Assembly: GCF_020640915.1 (NCBI RefSeq)
Contig: NZ_JADWDC010000004.1
Span: forward strand, 1 to 64,000
Origin: Waterburya agarophytonicola KI4
GTDB lineage: Bacteria; Cyanobacteriota; Cyanobacteriia; Cyanobacteriales; Xenococcaceae
Direction of reading: 5' to 3'
Length of the DNA stretch: 64,000 nt
This document shows, in pieces, positions 59,178 through 64,000 of this stretch. Within the stretch, counting starts at the first letter, position 1. Every line of letters starts with the position of its first letter. Made by a program: the position numbers and the translations under genes. The notes below the pieces were generated by a model. That model was not told the origin of the DNA, did not search any database, and saw only the letters and a program-made list of their open reading frames with translations.

Positions 59178-61100
59178 ATGAATGCTACTCAAATAGGCTT
59201 TTTCAGTATAGTTGCTACGATTGTTATACAAAGAATTTTGGCAATGTGTCTTGGTAAAAAAAATGCCAAGTATCTGTATTCAGTTGGCGGTATAAAGAAA
59301 AGTGATAATTTAGTCAAATATGTCAGAGTCACGCAGATTTCTTGGTTATTAGCCGCTACTATTGAAGTCTATCTGACCGATCGTCGGGTTATCTATCCTT
59401 TAGCAATAACCGCAATCGGAGTAACGATAGCTAGCCAGATAATACGTATGCTTTCTGCGAAAGAACTTGGCTATTTCTGGACTCATCCTATAATTATCAA
59501 GAGCGATCGCTCAATAGTAAATACAGGAATCTACAGTTACATTAGACATCCAGCATGGTTGGCGATGGGTCTAGAAATTACTTTCGTACCGTTGATTCAT
59601 AATGCCTATCTAACTGCCTTTGTTTTTACCGCGATTAATTTCTTTTTGAGCAGTAAGCGTATTGCAACAGAAGAAAAAATCTTGAGCGAAACAACAAACT
59701 ACTCTATCTTATTGGGAAATACTCCTCGCTTTATTCCTCGATTTTCTCAATCCAAAACAAAAAATATTAACTGCTGCGATAAGCCTAACGGCATGGCTTC
59801 GAGACCGATAGGGAATCCTTTAGGGCAACGTGCATTAGTTATAGGTGCTGGTGCTGCGGGTTTGGCTGCAATGGACTCTTTGCAAAAAGCTGGTATTCTT
59901 TTTGATGCAGTCGAAAAATATAGTGAAATCGGTGGACTATGGAACTACAACAAGTCAGATAGTCCAGTTTCCCAAAATACTCATGCAATTGGTCATAAAT
60001 CAATGCAAATGTATTCTGGATTATCTATGCCAGAGGATTATCCAGCTTACCCCAGTAATCAACAAATTCTTGACTATTTAATCGACTATGCGAAAAATAG
60101 GAAATTATATGAGCATATTCAATTTGGTATCTCGGTTGATAACCTTGAGAGGTTAGAGCAAGCTTGGCGTGTGACCCTGAGTAATCAAGAAGTGCGTACT
60201 TACAGGTGGGTTTTGATCGCATCGGGGCAACATAACGATCCTCATATTCCGCAATTTGAGGGAGAATTTACTGGAGAAATTATTCATTCTAGTAAATATA
60301 AACAACCCGAACAGCTTCTCGGGAAAAAAGTTTTAGTTGTTGGTGCTGGACAGTCAGCTATGGATATTTTGGAAGATTCGGCAACAACAGCCCAAAAAAC
60401 AATACATAGTAGCCGTAGCAGCTTTTATATTGGTAATAAATTTATCTTTGGTTTTCCCGCTGAGAAAATTGCCAATTTTCCCATCATTAAAAGCATTCCC
60501 ACTCAATTGATATTTAAGACATTAGCTTATGTATCTCCAATATTATTGCTGCTTCAGGGAATTAACCTGAGTAAACTAAATATTCCTCAGAATGACTTTA
60601 AAAATAGGGCTATCAAGCCAGTATTCAACCAAACAATCTACCAATATTATCTCCAGGGTGATTTAATTCATAAACCAAAAATTCAAACTCTCAAAGATAA
60701 TTGGGTCATATTTGAGGATGGGTCTGCTGAAGAAATAGACTTTATTGTATGTGCTACGGGATTTAATGTAAGTTTTCCCTTTATAGAGAAAAAGTTTTTA
60801 AATTGGAGATCGGGAAAAAAGTTTCCCAGTTTATATCTCCACTGCTTTCATCCTAATTATGACAATCTTTTTGTTATAGGCATGATTCAGCCAATTGGTA
60901 CGCATTGGCAGGTATTTGAAGCTCAAAGTCGCTTAGTTGCCAGCTACATTCAATCAAAGATTCAAAATGTACCTTTTTGTAAGATTGATCGACTAAAGCA
61001 AAATTTTGATTCAAATATTAAAGGTAAAAAGCTTAGTAACGAGTCTTTATTAGTTGATAAAAGATTGTACATTAAGCAAATTCAAAAATTAATTGCCTAA
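59178..61100 (+). CDS. methyltransferase-flavin monooxygenase fusion (SrsB-SrsC-like)
   Basis: A 640-residue protein. Residues 1-195 are an isoprenylcysteine-carboxyl-methyltransferase-like membrane enzyme with four to five spans and the motif NTGIYSYIRHPAWLAMG followed by ATEEKIL. Residues about 210-640 are a flavin-containing monooxygenase: FAD motif VIGAGAAGLAA, the FMO fingerprint FTGEIIHSSKY, NADPH motif VVGAGQSAMDI and CATGF. In Streptomyces the separate enzymes SrsB (methylation) and SrsC (hydroxylation) modify alkylresorcinols made by type III PKS SrsA. The linker encodes a dispersed repeat (59776-59801). Nine bases separate it from the PKS gene. Confidence 0.85.
   Translation: MNATQIGFFSIVATIVIQRILAMCLGKKNAKYLYSVGGIKKSDNLVKYVRVTQISWLLAATIEVYLTDRRVIYPLAITAIGVTIASQIIRMLSAKELGYFWTHPIIIKSDRSIVNTGIYSYIRHPAWLAMGLEITFVPLIHNAYLTAFVFTAINFFLSSKRIATEEKILSETTNYSILLGNTPRFIPRFSQSKTKNINCCDKPNGMASRPIGNPLGQRALVIGAGAAGLAAMDSLQKAGILFDAVEKYSEIGGLWNYNKSDSPVSQNTHAIGHKSMQMYSGLSMPEDYPAYPSNQQILDYLIDYAKNRKLYEHIQFGISVDNLERLEQAWRVTLSNQEVRTYRWVLIASGQHNDPHIPQFEGEFTGEIIHSSKYKQPEQLLGKKVLVVGAGQSAMDILEDSATTAQKTIHSSRSSFYIGNKFIFGFPAEKIANFPIIKSIPTQLIFKTLAYVSPILLLLQGINLSKLNIPQNDFKNRAIKPVFNQTIYQYYLQGDLIHKPKIQTLKDNWVIFEDGSAEEIDFIVCATGFNVSFPFIEKKFLNWRSGKKFPSLYLHCFHPNYDNLFVIGMIQPIGTHWQVFEAQSRLVASYIQSKIQNVPFCKIDRLKQNFDSNIKGKKLSNESLLVDKRLYIKQIQKLIA
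59776..59801. mobile_element. small dispersed repeat at the fusion joint
   Basis: GATAAGCC and GGCATGGCTTCG, separated by TAAC, encode DKPNGMAS exactly in the linker between the methyltransferase and monooxygenase parts. The related element at 23124-23155 lies in the relaxase gene. Insertion here could have joined two formerly separate genes or merely lengthened a linker. Confidence 0.7.
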
Positions 61101-61166
61101 CTACACAAAGCTTGGCAGGTAAATATTCTGTAAATTTTTGACGCGCAAAATTTAGCTTATTTGAGT

Positions 61167-62108
61167 ATGAACGTGAATATAAAACCAGTTGATATTGCTT
61201 ATGTTCGATATCAGCATCCCGATTTAGATTTGGCAGTAGAATTTCTCCAAGACTTTGGTTTTACGGTGACTCAAAAGTGCGGTCGCAAAATCTATTTAAG
61301 GGGAGAAAATTCTTCACCATATCTATATGTAGTAGAAAAAGGTGAATCACCAAGATTTATTGGTTTTGGATTAGAAGTACTGAATATCAACAGTCTTAAA
61401 GCGATCGCCAATTTAGAACAAGCTTCTCAGGTATATGAACTTGACGCACCAGGAGGAGGATATGCTGTAACGCTTAACGATCCCAATAATTTTAAAATTG
61501 ATTTAGTTTGCGGAATTCAGAAAAGTGAGAGGACTGACCTTGAAGTCAACCCCTTACTGTTCAACAGTCCCACAGAGAAGAAACGTTTAAATAAACCCCA
61601 AAAGCTCAGGCAGCAACCAGCGAAAATAATGCGTTTGGGTCATATAGCTCTAGATGTCTTAGATTTAGCTCGAAGTCATGAATGGTATACAAATTTGTTG
61701 GGAATGCTAACTAGCGACCGAGTTTACTATGGACATCCTAGTTATCCTATAGCAGCTTTTTTGCGCTGTAATAATGGCAAGAATTTTGTAGATCATCATA
61801 CTATTGCCATCAGCCAAAGTCAAAGTGCCATAATTCACCACGTTGGCTGTGAAGTACGAGATTTTGATGATCTACAAATTGGACATCAATGGTTGAAAAA
61901 CAAACAATACAAGCACGTTTGGGGTGTAGGTCGCCACCTACTAGGCAGTCAAATATTCGACTACTGGCAAGACCCTTTCGGCAGTTTAATTGAACATTTT
62001 AGCGATGGAGATGTATTCGATGCAGATTTTCCAACTACCACACATCCTGGAAGCCTGGATATTTTATTTCAATGGGGTGGCCCTGTACCGCAAACATTTT
62101 TGGGGTAG
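61167..62108 (+). CDS. two-domain VOC protein, extradiol-dioxygenase-like
   Basis: About 313 residues from ATG 61167 (TTG 61161 less likely). It has two vicinal-oxygen-chelate modules: residues about 5-115 and 150-280. The second holds the type I extradiol metal triad: His in RLGHIALDV, His in IIHHVGCEV and Glu in GSLIEHFSDGD. Such enzymes cut catechol rings next to the hydroxyls. As the last gene of the cluster, 66 bases after the monooxygenase, it could open the ring of a hydroxylated alkylresorcinol. That reaction is inferred. Confidence 0.82.
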   Translation: MNVNIKPVDIAYVRYQHPDLDLAVEFLQDFGFTVTQKCGRKIYLRGENSSPYLYVVEKGESPRFIGFGLEVLNINSLKAIANLEQASQVYELDAPGGGYAVTLNDPNNFKIDLVCGIQKSERTDLEVNPLLFNSPTEKKRLNKPQKLRQQPAKIMRLGHIALDVLDLARSHEWYTNLLGMLTSDRVYYGHPSYPIAAFLRCNNGKNFVDHHTIAISQSQSAIIHHVGCEVRDFDDLQIGHQWLKNKQYKHVWGVGRHLLGSQIFDYWQDPFGSLIEHFSDGDVFDADFPTTTHPGSLDILFQWGGPVPQTFLG

Positions 62109-62200
62109 CAATTTTAAAACATAGCTGTAGCCATAGAATTTTAAGACTTTGAAGTACTGAAAGACATAAATTATTTACACTCTTGACATAGAAATTAAAG

Positions 62201-62995
62201 ATGAAAAACAAAAAAGTACCAGAAAAAAGAATTATATTAGGCGTTTTCTCTGCTGCACTATTTACTATAATCGGCATCCCATCGGTTATAGCTAGTGAAA
62301 TTAGCCCGACAGTTAAAACGTTGTGTCGTAAGTTTCCTTTGAACTCAAAATGCCAAAGTTCGTTAACTCAAGCCTCAGCAATTGAACTTAATTTAGAGGC
62401 AAAAGTTGAGTCATTTAAAGACGAAAGTCTTTGCCGAAAATTTCCCCTAAATTCTCGTTGTGATGCTGTTCGAGGAAGTCAATCCCAAGAAACATTACAC
62501 GCAATTAACCGAGAAAGCTTTTGTGGCAAGTTCCCCTTTAATTCCCAATGTCAAGAATCTGTAATTAAAGTATTCGAGCTTAATTTAAACCGTTCGGGAG
62601 AAGAAGACGAATGGGTTCGGATCGAACAGCAAGATAATAAAGTAAAGCTATTACACACTACTCAAGTCAAGAATGCTCTGGTTTCACAAGTGTTGAATAG
62701 TGGGTTGGAATTAATCCCTATTCCTATTCCACTGCCTCTTCCAGAACTGAATAAATATAGCTGGGATGACCATAGCACGATGCAAGTCGCTTTTAAAAGC
62801 GATCGCTGTAGAAGTAAAAACTGCATTATTTTAGGGAAAGATACTTTAGTTCTTCCCCAAGGCGTTGATGTATATGGTGGAGAATTTACTATTGATTATC
62901 GTGAAGAAGGTCTTGAGCGATCGGTGTCATTTAGAGTCCCTCCCAAAGTCAAAGCAAAGACTGAAGAGATGATAACGGTGAGATTCAATAATTAA
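62201..62995 (+). CDS. exported protein with three C-x-KFP-x-NS-x-C repeats
   Basis: A 264-residue protein with a signal peptide (IILGVFSAALFTIIGIPSVI). The first half has three copies of a ten-residue loop: CRKFPLNSKC, CRKFPLNSRC and CGKFPFNSQC, spaced about 45 residues apart, each able to close a disulfide. The second half is a beta-rich domain (VRIEQQDNKVKLLHTTQVKN to the end), with another Cys pair (CRSKNC). Related cysteine loops occur in several exported cyanobacterial proteins; no function is known. It precedes an HlyD-type gene by 25 bases. Confidence 0.65.
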   Translation: MKNKKVPEKRIILGVFSAALFTIIGIPSVIASEISPTVKTLCRKFPLNSKCQSSLTQASAIELNLEAKVESFKDESLCRKFPLNSRCDAVRGSQSQETLHAINRESFCGKFPFNSQCQESVIKVFELNLNRSGEEDEWVRIEQQDNKVKLLHTTQVKNALVSQVLNSGLELIPIPIPLPLPELNKYSWDDHSTMQVAFKSDRCRSKNCIILGKDTLVLPQGVDVYGGEFTIDYREEGLERSVSFRVPPKVKAKTEEMITVRFNN

Positions 62996-63020
62996 GCAAA
63001 AATCTAGCCTTTATCAAAGC

Positions 63021-64000
63021 ATGAAAATAAATCAACAGATTCATATCCCAAAATTATTGATAGTGGCAATAATTTTTCTGGGGTCTAGTATTGTTATTAC
63101 TCAAGGATTGCTCCCCAGTGAAACAAAAGAGCAAGTAAATTCTGAAGTAGACAATCAACAGTTTGATTCTCAATCTGATTTTGATGTTCGTGGGGCAGCA
63201 GGTGCGAGAGTAAAAGAACAAAAGACAGAAAAAATTTCTGTTGAAACTGTAGGCAGCAACATTAAAGCAAATATCTTGCCTGTTGAAACTACTACTTTAA
63301 AATTAGTTAATTCTTATTCAAGGCATCAAACCTATACGGGGGAGGTAGTTCCATCGAGAACAAGTGAAATTGGTTTTGAAAATGGGGGGAAACTAGTTCG
63401 GATCTTAATTGAGGAAGGCGATCGCGTTTCTCTCAATACTCCTCTAGCTCAATTGGATACAGCAAATTTAGAAGCACAGCGTCAGGGATTAACTGCTCAA
63501 AAAAATGAAGCCCAAGCTAGGCTAGCTGAACTTAACAATGGCGCGACAAGTGAGGAGATAAACTCAGCCCAAGCTCAAGTCAGAGATCTAGAGCAACAGC
63601 TCGAACTAGAAAATATTAGAGCTAAACGTCGTGAATATCTATATTCTGAAGGTGCTGTTAATCGTGAAGAACTAGAAGAAATAACTTTCAACAGTAAAGC
63701 TCTTGCCGAACGATTGGCGAATGCGACCAGTAACTTGAAGCAACTGCAAAATGGATCTCGCATAGAGCAAGTAAATGCAGGGCAAGCAGTTGTCGATCGC
63801 CTGAGTGCCGAAATCAAAAATTTGGACATCACTATTGCCAACAGTACTTTACGTTCTCCCTTTGAAGGTATAGTTTCGGCTCGTAATTTTGATGAAGGTT
63901 CAGTAGTTAGCCCAGGTCAAGCAGTATTGAGACTAGTGGAAAACGAGGGGCTAAAAGTAAAAGTTGGTGTCTCGATTGAAGCAGCTCATCAACTACGAGT
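63021..64000 (+). CDS. HlyD/RND-type membrane fusion protein, partial
   Basis: The gene continues beyond the window; 326 codons are visible. An N-terminal transmembrane helix (LLIVAIIFLGSSIVI) is followed by a disordered stretch, the lipoyl-like half-motif (YTGEVVPSRTSEIGFENGGK, IEEGDRVSLNTPLAQLD), a coiled-coil hairpin of about 120 residues, and the second half (IANSTLRSPFEGIVSARNFD, VSPGQAVLRLV). This is the layout of periplasmic adaptors of RND efflux or type I export. Partners presumably follow outside the window; export of the phenolic lipid or the RTX protein is only a possibility. Confidence 0.88.
   Translation, partial: MKINQQIHIPKLLIVAIIFLGSSIVITQGLLPSETKEQVNSEVDNQQFDSQSDFDVRGAAGARVKEQKTEKISVETVGSNIKANILPVETTTLKLVNSYSRHQTYTGEVVPSRTSEIGFENGGKLVRILIEEGDRVSLNTPLAQLDTANLEAQRQGLTAQKNEAQARLAELNNGATSEEINSAQAQVRDLEQQLELENIRAKRREYLYSEGAVNREELEEITFNSKALAERLANATSNLKQLQNGSRIEQVNAGQAVVDRLSAEIKNLDITIANSTLRSPFEGIVSARNFDEGSVVSPGQAVLRLVENEGLKVKVGVSIEAAHQLR

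Overview
The window looks like part of a large, AT-rich conjugative plasmid from a cyanobacterium. The palindrome GCGATCGC (HIP1) recurs throughout, in genes and spacers. The replication gene (46995-49946) belongs to the cyanobacterial CyRepA1 type. No rRNA, tRNA, ribosomal-protein or photosynthesis genes were seen. The host species cannot be named; the composition fits a low-GC colonial or filamentous lineage.

Layout. 1-9.8 kb: small accessory genes, including an Api92-like protein, a nucleotidyltransferase pair, a GNAT protein, YefM/YoeB, a winged-helix candidate replication protein and an XRE regulator with a likely operator-promoter. 9.8-16.5 kb: toxin and stability genes, namely two zeta-like kinase loci (one broken by a small palindromic insertion, one internally deleted), a HIRAN/HipA-like kinase pair, ParA with a small partner, and a P-loop kinase. 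16.7-18.6 kb: a protelomerase-family tyrosine recombinase. 18.8-19.3 kb: an RTX protein. 19.8-42.7 kb: the conjugation region, with relaxosome accessory genes, a candidate oriT, a MobF relaxase, the coupling protein, and a type IV secretion run (pilin, VirB4, VirB5/B6/B8/B10-like genes and an extra VirB10 C-terminal domain), interrupted by reverse-strand genes. 39.8-46.7 kb also holds a reverse-strand sensory-looking group: a response regulator, a cNMP-like protein and two membrane-tethered solute-binding proteins. 47-54.3 kb: CyRepA1, a type IA topoisomerase and a REC-DUF3102 fusion. 55-62.1 kb: a compact lipid/polyketide cluster. 62.2-64 kb: a secreted repeat protein and the start of an HlyD-family adaptor cut by the window end.

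Three observations stand out. First, the zeta-like kinase, the HipA-like kinase and the MobF relaxase end in the same roughly 100-residue C-terminal domain. This suggests toxin-type kinases that share a docking or secretion tail with the transferred relaxase. Second, the FAAL, ACP-type III PKS, methyltransferase-FMO and extradiol-type dioxygenase genes form what looks like an unusual phenolic-lipid pathway, with fusions of steps that are separate genes in the Streptomyces srsABC pathway. Third, the plasmid combines a protelomerase-family enzyme, a relaxase whose RecD-like motor has lost its Walker A half, and many small palindromic or heptameric repeats that have inserted into genes.

All names come from reading motifs by eye; no database search was possible.
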